Of a stretch of DNA of 8,550 nucleotides, positions 1-5,846 are shown piece after piece. Origin of the DNA: Candidatus Cloacimonas sp. (GTDB lineage Bacteria; Cloacimonadota; Cloacimonadia; Cloacimonadales; Cloacimonadaceae); the NCBI GenBank assembly GCA_035403355.1, contig DAONFA010000007.1, positions 1-8,550 of the forward strand, written 5' to 3'. Each line of letters begins with the position of its first letter. The stretch's first letter is position 1. Below the pieces are notes generated by a model. It had not been told where the DNA came from and did no database searches. It saw nothing but the letters and a program-made list of their open reading frames with translations. Made by a program: the position numbers and the translations under genes.

Positions 1-1869
1 ATCGACCAGCATCAAATGAAAATAAGGTTCCGGTAAAAAAATATGGGAATGCCATAAATAAACCTCTTGACAGGCATTCTGCACCACTAGCCTGATCTGA
101 CCACCAGTAAAGGTGAAGTCATTTGCCAGACCTTCCACAGCAATGTCTGATGCCCCTGGAATGCTCGCGGGAAGATGCAACCGCCACAGCGCTATCCGTG
201 CTTGATAATCGGGCGCTTTAATTTCCAACTTATAGTGAAGCCGTCGGGACATTGCCAGATCCAGATTATCAGCCAGATTGGTGGTGATGATCAGGATACC
301 GGGAAAGCTTTCCAATTCCTCCAGAAACACGCTCTGGATGGTATTCTCCGCATGATCAACCGCTCTTTCAGGAGACGAAATACGCTGATGGATAAGCTGG
401 TCTCCTTCGTTAAGCAAAAAGACCGGGGACAAGCGCTTAACTGCCGCACGCATCTCTTGAAAGAGTTCCCTGGCCTGTTTTTCGCTTTCTCCGTAAAAAG
501 AACCCCGGATAGCGTTGGCATTGATTTGGATCAAAGGACGCTTCAGTTCATTGGCTATCACGCCCGCTATGAAGGTCTTGCCAGTGCCGGGAACTCCGTG
601 TAACAATATGTTGATACCTTGCTGGACATCCTTGTCACCTGTAAGCGACGCTCCCATCAAACCCCACTCTGCGAACCTATCCCTCTGGGGATTGCGCAGC
701 CTTTGCACTATGGTGACGATCAGTTCCCGGGTTGGCTGATCCAGGATGAGTTGCTCCAGGGTCTGGGTTGGATTGATACGGGTAAGATAAGTGGAACTGG
801 AAAGCGACCTGTCCACTTTGCCCGATTCATCTCCTGCCTTTTCTGTTTCTCCATGCAGGGCTGTCACTGCATTGGAGGTCAGTTCCATCATATAGACGGC
901 AAAAATGGCGAAATGAGGTTCTACCAGTCCCTTTCTGCTAAGCAGATTATCATTGGCAAGCATATAGATGTAGTGCTTGCGCTCTTTGGAATTTCTTGCC
1001 AACAGCGATGCCAAGGTAGCAGGGGAAACCTGATTTGTTGTCTCTCTATTGAAGTAGTCGATCAGCAACAGGCATTTCTGCCAGAAAATGTTAAGTTTGT
1101 GTTTCTTGCAGAACTCTACCCATCTGGCAGCGCCCTTTGCGTGAATCAAAGCATCTAAATAGGAATCAAGCACCATATTAAAGTTTCTGCCATAGCATGC
1201 TCTGTTATTGGATGAGAAATCGTCAGTCAGTTCCGGATAATGCATAAAGAGCACTCCGATCATCTTCAAGATAGAATTCATTGCGGTATTGGGATTGGTC
1301 AGTCCCTTGCCAAAGGCCTTGAGTCCCGTATTGACGGGATCTTTGCCCAGGATCAGGTTCCAGAGCAAGCCATTAAGCCGTAAACCTGTGCCATACAATG
1401 CCCGAATGTCATAATGGTAATCCACTCCCATTAAGTGAGGTGTACTCAGGATTTCACGGTCGATCAAATCAACTATGGAGGCATACTGCTTATCAAGGTT
1501 ATCATCCATTCCAGGCATCATTTCGCAGATCTCTGGCAAATTGAAATCCTGCTCACAGTTAGCTTTGGTCTTTTGGCAGATCCTGGCAATCAGCACCAAT
1601 TCGTTGGGCTGCAGCTGATATGCTGCAAGCAGCGGGGACTTTGCTATTGAATATTGCAAAGAGCGCATAACAGAATCATGACTGGGACAATCATTCAGGT
1701 TAGCTTTGACCTTAGTGTTGGAACTATTCTGCCACTCACACTTGTTATCCGAATCGGACTCCTCATTACAAAGCTCTTCCTTATCCAGAAGATCATGAAT
1801 GTAAGTAACCACCTTGCCCTGATCCTCAACATCATTCAGTTGTTCCAGATATCTCATAATACTTTTCAT
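1..1869 (-). CDS. AAA+ family ATPase, large, C-terminus beyond the window edge
   Basis: An uninterrupted minus-strand frame of 623 codons runs from ATG at 1869 to the window edge with no stop, so the gene is partial at its 3' end. The C-terminal third is an AAA+ module: Walker A GVPGTGKT (residues 425-432), Walker B LLNEGD with Asn487-Glu488 where Asp-Glu is usual, sensor-1 TTN (Asn531), paired arginines 542-543 in the arginine-finger region, and a sensor-2-like GGQIR (589-593). The first ~400 residues match no domain I know; they are mixed, mostly helical-looking, with a polar acidic stretch near residues 30-60. Start choice: GGAGG lies 8 bases upstream of this ATG; an in-frame ATG at 1887 has no such site and an in-frame TAA at 1897-1899 bounds it. 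By family the protein should remodel or unfold a partner using ATP; the partner is unknown and may lie past the edge. GC looks higher (hand-counted lines 45-57%) than in the pyrE-rnhB operon (30-37% in sampled lines). Confidence 0.9.
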   Translation of the reverse strand, partial: MKSIMRYLEQLNDVEDQGKVVTYIHDLLDKEELCNEESDSDNKCEWQNSSNTKVKANLNDCPSHDSVMRSLQYSIAKSPLLAAYQLQPNELVLIARICQKTKANCEQDFNLPEICEMMPGMDDNLDKQYASIVDLIDREILSTPHLMGVDYHYDIRALYGTGLRLNGLLWNLILGKDPVNTGLKAFGKGLTNPNTAMNSILKMIGVLFMHYPELTDDFSSNNRACYGRNFNMVLDSYLDALIHAKGAARWVEFCKKHKLNIFWQKCLLLIDYFNRETTNQVSPATLASLLARNSKERKHYIYMLANDNLLSRKGLVEPHFAIFAVYMMELTSNAVTALHGETEKAGDESGKVDRSLSSSTYLTRINPTQTLEQLILDQPTRELIVTIVQRLRNPQRDRFAEWGLMGASLTGDKDVQQGINILLHGVPGTGKTFIAGVIANELKRPLIQINANAIRGSFYGESEKQARELFQEMRAAVKRLSPVFLLNEGDQLIHQRISSPERAVDHAENTIQSVFLEELESFPGILIITTNLADNLDLAMSRRLHYKLEIKAPDYQARIALWRLHLPASIPGASDIAVEGLANDFTFTGGQIRLVVQNACQEVYLWHSHIFLPEPYFHLMLVD

Positions 1870-1870
1870 A

Positions 1871-2122
1871 TCACCTACCTCCATCATATTTTTCTTTTAT
1901 TATAACTTTCAGATGATGAAATTCTGAAATTTCTTTCTTATTTGAGGTATCCTCCAGAATACCAGGATCAAAAGACAATGGTAGTTTGTTACATTTTTCT
2001 ATCGCAAGATTCCTTAGTTACTTACCTATAACCTCTCCCGACTGTATATCATATCTTATGACAGCGACTGGATTATTACTACCTCTTACTGGGGTTCGCC
2101 ATTTTTGTTTGCAAAAATCCTG
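1871..2122 (-). pseudogene. Possible decayed small reading frame upstream of the AAA+ gene
   Basis: One minus-strand frame stays open from the TGA at 2123-2125 to a TGA at 1871-1873 except for a single TAA at 2018-2020. Both halves have protein-like composition: the first includes RGSNNPVAVIRYDIQSGEVI and the second NLAIEKCNKLPLSFDPGILE. The frame ends one base before the AAA+ start codon, the arrangement of a translationally coupled operon partner, and the AAA+ ribosome binding site lies inside its last codons. No good ATG start exists in this frame; an ATG at about 2096 in another frame would enter it only after a one-base deletion in a CCCC run. I do not recognise the protein; the first half faintly recalls nuclease-associated modular (NUMOD1-like) repeats, which is only an impression. 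The alternative is chance open frame in non-coding DNA. Confidence 0.25.
1899..1928 (-). promoter_or_regulatory. Candidate sigma-70-type promoter of the AAA+ ATPase gene
   Basis: On the minus strand a perfect TATAAT (1904-1899) is preceded by TTCAGA (1928-1923, four of six matches to TTGACA) at an 18-base spacing. Transcription would begin near 1892, giving a leader of about 23 bases that contains the GGAGG ribosome binding site (1882-1878) and leads to the ATG at 1869. This also disfavours the upstream ATG codons at 1887 and 1884, which would lie almost at the transcript end. The match is by eye; AT-rich DNA yields TATAAT by chance. Confidence 0.5.
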
Positions 2123-2289
2123 TCAGAATTTGAAGTTTTCGGTAATCTGATTTGCAGATATCCTGTTAAAAAAATAATCAATAGGGTCTTGTGTGGATGG
2201 CAATAAAAAATGGTACGAGTTGGCAAGCGAAAAGTGATACACTTGAAGAAAATGGGGAAACAAGCTCTTTGCCTGATACTCTATGTTTG

Positions 2290-2486
2290 AAAGCTCCTTA
2301 GGGCGAAATCGGATGGTTGACCTCCCGGTCAACTTCTTCTTGTGCTTGAACGACGAGGACGTCGTTCTTCCGAATAAAAAAGCACCTTAGGGCGACATCG
2401 CAATGGTGACCTCCTGGTCAACCTCTTCTTGTGCTTGAACGACGAGGACATCGTTCTTCCGAATAAAAAAGCCCCTAAGGAGCTTT
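2290..2486. repeat. 197-bp composite element: two 89-bp tandem copies inside 14-bp inverted repeats
   Basis: Two adjacent copies, 2292-2380 and 2381-2469, are the same length and differ at 9 of 89 positions (about 90% identical). The element is bounded by perfect 14-bp inverted repeats, AAAGCTCCTTAGGG at 2290-2303 and its complement at 2473-2486. Each copy carries two hairpins. In copy 1 they are perfect: GTTGACC/GGTCAAC (2316-2322 and 2327-2333, 4-base loop) and GAACGACG/CGTCGTTC (2348-2355 and 2360-2367, 4-base loop); in copy 2 each stem has one mismatch. Each copy ends in an A-tract, which is a T-tract on the minus strand. No transposase is present, so it resembles a non-autonomous palindromic repeat (REP/BIME or MITE-like) that also serves as a terminator. 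The family is not one I can name. Confidence 0.8.
2465..2486 (-). terminator. Intrinsic terminator, probably for the pyrE-rnhB operon
   Basis: Read on the minus strand, a stem AAGCTCC/GGGGCTT (2485-2479 with 2475-2469, one G-T wobble, 3-base loop TTA) is followed directly by a run of T residues ending at 2465. The stem's last two T residues and the U-tract share bases. It lies about 245 bases downstream of the rnhB stop and is the right-hand end of the composite repeat. A weaker version (GCCC/GGTGC with a bulge, then six T) sits at the junction between the two 89-bp copies, near 2375-2393. Confidence 0.6.
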
Positions 2487-2509
2487 GGGCAGAGGGCAAT
2501 AATAGGTCT

Positions 2510-2545
2510 GGGATGAACAGGATTATGGGGATTTTTGGGATTTAT
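2510..2545. repeat. Four tandem 9-base units of the RGGATNNNN type
   Basis: Consecutive 9-base units begin at 2510, 2519, 2528 and 2537: GGGATGAAC, AGGATTATG, GGGATTTTT and GGGATTTAT. The shared core is (A/G)GGAT with four variable bases. On the minus strand this appears as repeated ATCC, so a spurious translation reads as Asn-Pro every third residue. Tracts of this style occur between genes in several bacterial phyla, in my recollection; no function is known to me. Confidence 0.6.
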
Positions 2546-2588
2546 AAACTTGAATGTGCTTCTATAAATGATAGGAGCATCCAAGTTT
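2546..2588. repeat. Long imperfect hairpin next to the 9-base repeat
   Basis: The left arm at 2546-2565 and the right arm at 2571-2588 pair over AAACTTG/CAAGTTT, ATG/CAT and CT(T)CTAT/ATAG(G)AG, with one A-C mismatch, one wobble and a two-base bulge, around a 5-base loop AAATG. It abuts the 9-base units without a gap. There is no T-tract after it in the minus direction, so it is not an obvious terminator; it may be the other half of a composite intergenic repeat together with the 9-base units. Confidence 0.55.
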
Positions 2589-2612
2589 TCCTTTCTGTCC
2601 TTTCATCTTCTT

Positions 2613-2651
2613 TTTCGCCGTTCACCATTCACCGTTCATTCTCAATTCAAT
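2613..2651. repeat. Heptanucleotide-periodic tract in pyrimidine-rich DNA
   Basis: On the plus strand, 7-base units GCCGTTC, ACCATTC and ACCGTTC (2617-2637) are followed by the more diverged ATTCTCA and ATTCAAT. The surrounding 2585-2700 stretch is strongly T/C-rich on the plus strand (A/G-rich on the minus strand), with CTTTCTCTCTTT-like runs. I see no gene or convincing terminator in 2589-2730 besides this tract. Confidence 0.5.
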
Positions 2652-2730
2652 CTCTTTTTCTCTTTCTCTCTTTGTTCAAAAATCCTTATTTTCCTTTTAT
2701 GTCTTTTCAATATGAAATGTATATAAGACC

Positions 2731-3354
2731 TTATAACTTTTTAACTTCCCGATCTCTAACCTCGGGAATTTTAAAGCTTTTTCTATGTATGGGAGACAAT
2801 CCAAAGCGATGAATCATTTTAGCGTGATAGGCAGTTCCATAGCCCTTATGAGAGGCAAAACCATATTCAGGATAGAGGTCATCATAAGCCAGCATCAAAT
2901 TATCTCTATGAACTTTGGCTAAAATGGAAGCAGCAGCAATAGAAGCAAAGAGTTGATCACCCTTAATTACAGCTTGGGCACAGTGTTTAAGATCCGCGTG
3001 GATATCTTTTCCGTCAATTAAACAGTATTGCGGTTTACTTGCTAATTGGAAAAATGCTGTTTTAAAACCAAGAAGAGTTGCCTGGAGGATGTTAAATTCA
3101 TCTATATAAGCCGGACTTATTTCTACAATGCTGTAGTCAAGCGCATTTTCTACGATCAGAGGATAAAGCTGGGCGCGCTTTTTAGGTGTAAGCAACTTGG
3201 AATCGTTGATACCTTCAATCATCTTCTCGTAGTCTAAAACCACTGCAGCAACAACAACGGGACCGGCTAAAGCGCCGCGCCCGGCTTCATCAATTCCGGT
3301 AAAAACACCGTTAGCTTTATAGAACTCTAAGTCATTCTGATAAAGGAGAGTCAA
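2731..3354 (-). CDS. rnhB: Ribonuclease HII
   Basis: This 207-residue protein has the full RNase HII signature, in the normal length range. GIDEAGRG carries catalytic Asp22-Glu23, followed by GALAGPVV, DSKLL (51-55), LIDGKD with Asp114, and GDQLFASIAAASILAKVHRD with Asp133. All four metal-binding acidic residues are present. The enzyme removes RNA from RNA-DNA hybrids and nicks at misincorporated ribonucleotides in the cytoplasm. The start is TTG at 3354: an in-frame TAA at 3358-3360 (the stop of the upstream gene) blocks extension, no in-frame ATG or GTG precedes Asp22, and AAGGA lies 7-8 bases upstream. It follows the methyltransferase gene with a 3-base gap, so it is probably the last gene of the pyrE operon. 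A small hairpin near 2746-2768 falls inside its final codons. Confidence 0.97.
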   Translation of the reverse strand: MTLLYQNDLEFYKANGVFTGIDEAGRGALAGPVVVAAVVLDYEKMIEGINDSKLLTPKKRAQLYPLIVENALDYSIVEISPAYIDEFNILQATLLGFKTAFFQLASKPQYCLIDGKDIHADLKHCAQAVIKGDQLFASIAAASILAKVHRDNLMLAYDDLYPEYGFASHKGYGTAYHAKMIHRFGLSPIHRKSFKIPEVRDREVKKL

Positions 3355-3357
3355 ACA

Positions 3358-4797
3358 TTATTCCTTTTGCAGGATGAAAAACAGCCGATTATATTTTTCG
3401 TCTATAGAAGATAAATGCTTGGGATAGAGGTTCTTGGGGATTTCTATGCTGTGCACGGCGACAAGTTTTAAGGGGGAATTATTGATGAGCTCTATCAGTT
3501 CATAAGTAAGATAAACCCTTTGCTGATGGTGTTCAGTTTGGAGGTTATAGCCCATAAGATTCTTTTTAAAAAAGAGCAGATTGGATATCTGGAGTAGCTG
3601 AGAGCTTTCAAAATATGCCTGATGAACCATAATATCGTTTGCATAATAGTGTAAATCGCATAGCTGGGCAAAATTATCAATGCTGTTTTCCAGGGTGGAG
3701 ATATCAAAAATATATAAACCGCCGGTTACTAAAGCGAGCGATACTTCTTGCAGCATTTTGGCAATTTGATTTGTTTGAGTAAGGTAATTGATGCTGTCAA
3801 ACATACAAAGCACCAGCTGGTAATCAGTTGCGGGAATTGGATCGGTAAGAGAGGAATAATATAGTTTAGGTTTCACAGGTTTCCCTGCTGCTGCTTTTAA
3901 CATATCCAGAGATCTGTCACAGGCAGTTACATCATATCCCTTTTGCACTAATTGAATAGAAACATTGGCAGTTCCGCAGGCAAGTTCCAAAATTTTATTC
4001 AGTTTCAGAGAAGAATATTCTTTGAACCATTTCAGAATATGATGCACCCATAAACTATAGTCCACCTGTGTCATATATTTATCGTAGTGTTCAGCAAAAG
4101 AGGAATAGGCATCGGCAGTATTCTTGAGGTAAAAACGGATTTCTGCAAGATCATATAGTTCATTAAGAGGACGGGACATATTGAGGAGCTGCTTTTGAGC
4201 ATTAAGTAATTTATTATGCGGCTTACCGTTATTTACCCGAAGATTGCGATAATTCAATTCCGGGTGAAAGAGTTCCCAGTTTTCGCTATCCATATTTATA
4301 AGAGCTTCCACAAAACGAGAATTGGTACTTAATAAAACATAATTCGGCTTTTTGTGCTCTATAAATTCTGAGAACTCCTTAAAATATAGCAAGTTTTCTT
4401 TTTTAGGATATAAACTGGCAGCAGAATCGCCTTCTAAAACACAAGGGCATAATCCGTAACCGGCAAGATTAGTATGAAAAGGGTTATTACCTTTAAGCTC
4501 TAATACCGCTATTTCAGGATGCACATAAAAAAGTGCAGAATTGAGCTCTTTCTGCAAACAATAATAGTTATAGGAAGCAGAACTGGCAAAAAAACAGATA
4601 TGTTCCGGAGCGGGAACTGGAATGGCATTGTCCTCCAATCCTTTTAGCCGTAAATTTTCTACTTGATGTTCCGGGATGTCTTTCAGTGGACAGATAAGTT
4701 CCAGCTCCAGGTTTTTACTGATAGGAAAAAACTCGCAGGAAGCGATAACTAAGGGAATTTCTTCCGGATAGAAAGTGACGATTGAGATCTTAGGCAT
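3358..4797 (-). CDS. Two-part protein: unrecognised N-terminal half plus SAM-dependent methyltransferase
   Basis: The 479-residue protein ends in a class I SAM methyltransferase domain, roughly residues 235-400. It has a lead-in YDKYMTQVDY (239-248), motif I ILELACGTANVS (269-280), an acidic end of strand 2 at Asp294 in TACDRSLDML, LVLCMFDSINYL (328-339) in the motif IV position, and GGLYIFDIS (359-367). Residues 1-220 match no domain I know; they begin IVTFYPEEIP and contain several Cys residues but no signal peptide or membrane segment. A soluble cytoplasmic enzyme is expected; the substrate cannot be told. It starts 11 bases after pyrE with no visible Shine-Dalgarno site, so it may depend on translational coupling; the next in-frame Met is residue 170, too far in to be an alternative. 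It is followed after 3 bases by rnhB. Confidence 0.8.
   Translation of the reverse strand: MPKISIVTFYPEEIPLVIASCEFFPISKNLELELICPLKDIPEHQVENLRLKGLEDNAIPVPAPEHICFFASSASYNYYCLQKELNSALFYVHPEIAVLELKGNNPFHTNLAGYGLCPCVLEGDSAASLYPKKENLLYFKEFSEFIEHKKPNYVLLSTNSRFVEALINMDSENWELFHPELNYRNLRVNNGKPHNKLLNAQKQLLNMSRPLNELYDLAEIRFYLKNTADAYSSFAEHYDKYMTQVDYSLWVHHILKWFKEYSSLKLNKILELACGTANVSIQLVQKGYDVTACDRSLDMLKAAAGKPVKPKLYYSSLTDPIPATDYQLVLCMFDSINYLTQTNQIAKMLQEVSLALVTGGLYIFDISTLENSIDNFAQLCDLHYYANDIMVHQAYFESSQLLQISNLLFFKKNLMGYNLQTEHHQQRVYLTYELIELINNSPLKLVAVHSIEIPKNLYPKHLSSIDEKYNRLFFILQKE
3361..3368 (-). promoter_or_regulatory. Ribosome binding site deciding the TTG start of rnhB
   Basis: Minus-strand AAAAGGAA (3368-3361) lies inside the last codons of the upstream gene. 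Its core is 7-8 bases from the TTG at 3354 and only 2-3 bases from an out-of-frame ATG at 3358, which would give just eight codons before TGA. The spacing therefore favours TTG. Confidence 0.65.
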
Positions 4798-4808
4798 AAA
4801 GAAATCTA

Positions 4809-5600
4809 TTATATTTTATCACTGCTACCCGGGGTTTCCAAAGGAATGCCTTGTTTGCAGGAATCGCAATCTTCTTTGTTATAAGCGGGAATTTCCAGGC
4901 AGAGTAATGATTCCAGAGGAGCGGAAAATTCTATCATTCCTCCGCTGCGATCTACTAAAACACCGATGGCAACTACTTCCAAACCGTTATTGGCAGCGCA
5001 GGAAATAACTTCCTTTATGCTGCCTCCGGTAGTTAAAACATCTTCTACAATAGCAACATTAAGCATTTCCGAAAGGTCAAATCCACTACGAATAATCATT
5101 TCACTATCTTTGCGCTGGGTAAAAAGAAAGCTTTTATTCATCAGTAAAGCTGTTTCAAAGCCCAGAGCGATAGCTCCGTATGCAGGACTGATGATGGCGT
5201 CAAAGTTATATTTGGCTAAGCGTTCCGCAAGGCGTTTACAGAGGTTATGGGCAGCAGCAGGATTTTGCAAAATTCTTATTTTCTCTATATACTGGTTGCT
5301 GTGTTTGCCGGAAGTTAACTGAAAATGACCTTCCCTTAAAGCTCCTTCACCTTCCAGAATGCGCGTTACATAATCCGAATCCTCCAGCCCGGTGATTAGT
5401 TCTTTAGCTTCTGCTACTTCATCTTCCGGAACTCTAAGCTCAATTTGATACATATCACCTGCGATGGAAGCATACATACTCATCATTCGTTCATTCATCA
5501 GGTTTGGGTGAAAACCTGAATCCTCCAGCAAACCCTTTGCCAGTTCCGCTTCAAAGGGATTGGTGTAAGTAGCGATAGTAATTAAGGTTATCTCTTCCAT
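4809..5600 (-). CDS. pyrE: Orotate phosphoribosyltransferase with an N-terminal DUF2007-like domain
   Basis: The gene encodes 263 residues from ATG at 5600, chosen because GGAGG lies 6 bases upstream; the frame is open 21 codons further but that stretch is not protein-like. Residues about 4-71 resemble DUF2007 (a small alpha/beta domain called putative signal-transducing): TLITIATYTNPFEAELAKGL through a VPEDEVAEAKELI helix. Residues about 75-263 are orotate phosphoribosyltransferase: GHFQLTSGKHS (91-101), and the PRPP-binding loop VEDVLTTGGS (185-194). The tail CDSCKQGIPLETPG (245-258) is typical of one PyrE subgroup. The enzyme joins orotate and PRPP to form OMP in de novo pyrimidine synthesis. 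The lysine and histidine of GKHS and the loop acidic pair Glu186-Asp187 are intact, so it should be active. It heads the pyrE-methyltransferase-rnhB cluster; no clear promoter was found in front of it. Confidence 0.93.
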   Translation of the reverse strand: MEEITLITIATYTNPFEAELAKGLLEDSGFHPNLMNERMMSMYASIAGDMYQIELRVPEDEVAEAKELITGLEDSDYVTRILEGEGALREGHFQLTSGKHSNQYIEKIRILQNPAAAHNLCKRLAERLAKYNFDAIISPAYGAIALGFETALLMNKSFLFTQRKDSEMIIRSGFDLSEMLNVAIVEDVLTTGGSIKEVISCAANNGLEVVAIGVLVDRSGGMIEFSAPLESLLCLEIPAYNKEDCDSCKQGIPLETPGSSDKI

Positions 5601-5697
5601 TTTTCTCCTCCATTTAGAGCTGTCCAAAAAAGGTTTGATATTCCCAAGCGAGCAGGAATACAAATAAAGAACATACTTTCAGAAGTCCCTGTCCTCT

Positions 5698-5719
5698 TTG
5701 GCAATTTTAATTTTGCCAA
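5698..5719. repeat. Perfect 7-bp inverted repeat
   Basis: TTGGCAA (5698-5704) and TTGCCAA (5713-5719) flank an 8-base AT-only loop. No T-tract follows it. It could be an operator-like palindrome or part of the pyrE leader. Confidence 0.4.
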
Positions 5720-5732
5720 TCCACATGTTTAC

Positions 5733-5756
5733 AACTTTCTGGCAAAGCAGAAAGTT
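5733..5756. repeat. Perfect 9-bp inverted repeat
   Basis: AACTTTCTG (5733-5741) and CAGAAAGTT (5748-5756) are separated by a 6-base loop. It stands between the putative oxidoreductase-operon terminator and pyrE. It lacks a run of T on the minus strand, so it may be a leader structure rather than a terminator. Confidence 0.45.
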
Positions 5757-5772
5757 TACCTAAACCAAAAGC

Positions 5773-5830
5773 GCCAGGAACCGGAAAGATTCGATCAGAA
5801 GGTTTCATCGTGATAGAAACGGTTCCTGGC
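5773..5830 (-). terminator. 11-bp stem-loop after the oxidoreductase operon, candidate terminator
   Basis: GCCAGGAACCG (5773-5783) and CGGTTCCTGGC (5820-5830) form a perfect GC-rich 11-bp stem starting 16 bases past the stop of the gamma-subunit gene. The 36-base loop contains a smaller GTTTC/GAAAC pairing on the minus strand. The downstream minus-strand sequence CGCTTTTGGTTTAGG is only moderately U-rich, so this is either a weak intrinsic terminator or a 3'-end stabilising stem. Confidence 0.5.
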
Positions 5831-5846
5831 TCTAATTTATTTCCGT

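Larger units (their letters stand above)
5601..5846. other. Gene-free spacer between the two operons
   Basis: This 246-base stretch separates the oxidoreductase operon from pyrE. It holds the pyrE ribosome binding site (GGAGG, 5611-5607), two short perfect hairpins and one 11-bp stem listed separately. The only promoter-like pair I found for pyrE is weak (TTGTAT and TATCAA, 17 apart, around 5640-5668). No reading frame here looks coding. Confidence 0.6.

Noticed and set aside
175..1158. Overlapping plus-strand open frames (175-603, 515-739, 619-1158)
   Set aside because: They lie antisense to the continuous AAA+ frame with its intact ATPase motifs and have no recognisable domain or proper ribosome binding site.
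2123..2332. Minus-strand 69-codon open frame entering the composite repeat
   Set aside because: It begins inside the repeat element, has no ribosome binding site, and its translation looks like read-through of non-coding AT-rich DNA.
2746..2768. Hairpin TTCCCGA/TCGGGAA as a terminator of rnhB
   Set aside because: It is within the last codons of rnhB, and the minus-strand sequence after it is A-rich, not U-rich.
2387..2812. Open frames 2387-2584 (minus) and 2429-2812 (plus)
   Set aside because: They span the 9-base array, hairpin and tandem repeat, and the plus frame runs into the rnhB gene on the opposite strand; the Asn-Pro periodicity comes from the DNA repeat.
4808..4813. TATAAT on the minus strand just before the methyltransferase gene
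   Set aside because: No -35-like sequence lies at suitable spacing, and the implied transcript would start only a few bases before the ATG.
5601..5663. 21-codon N-terminal extension of pyrE
   Set aside because: The GGAGG site sits inside it at ideal distance from the ATG at 5600, and the extension has no similarity to the DUF2007-like domain.
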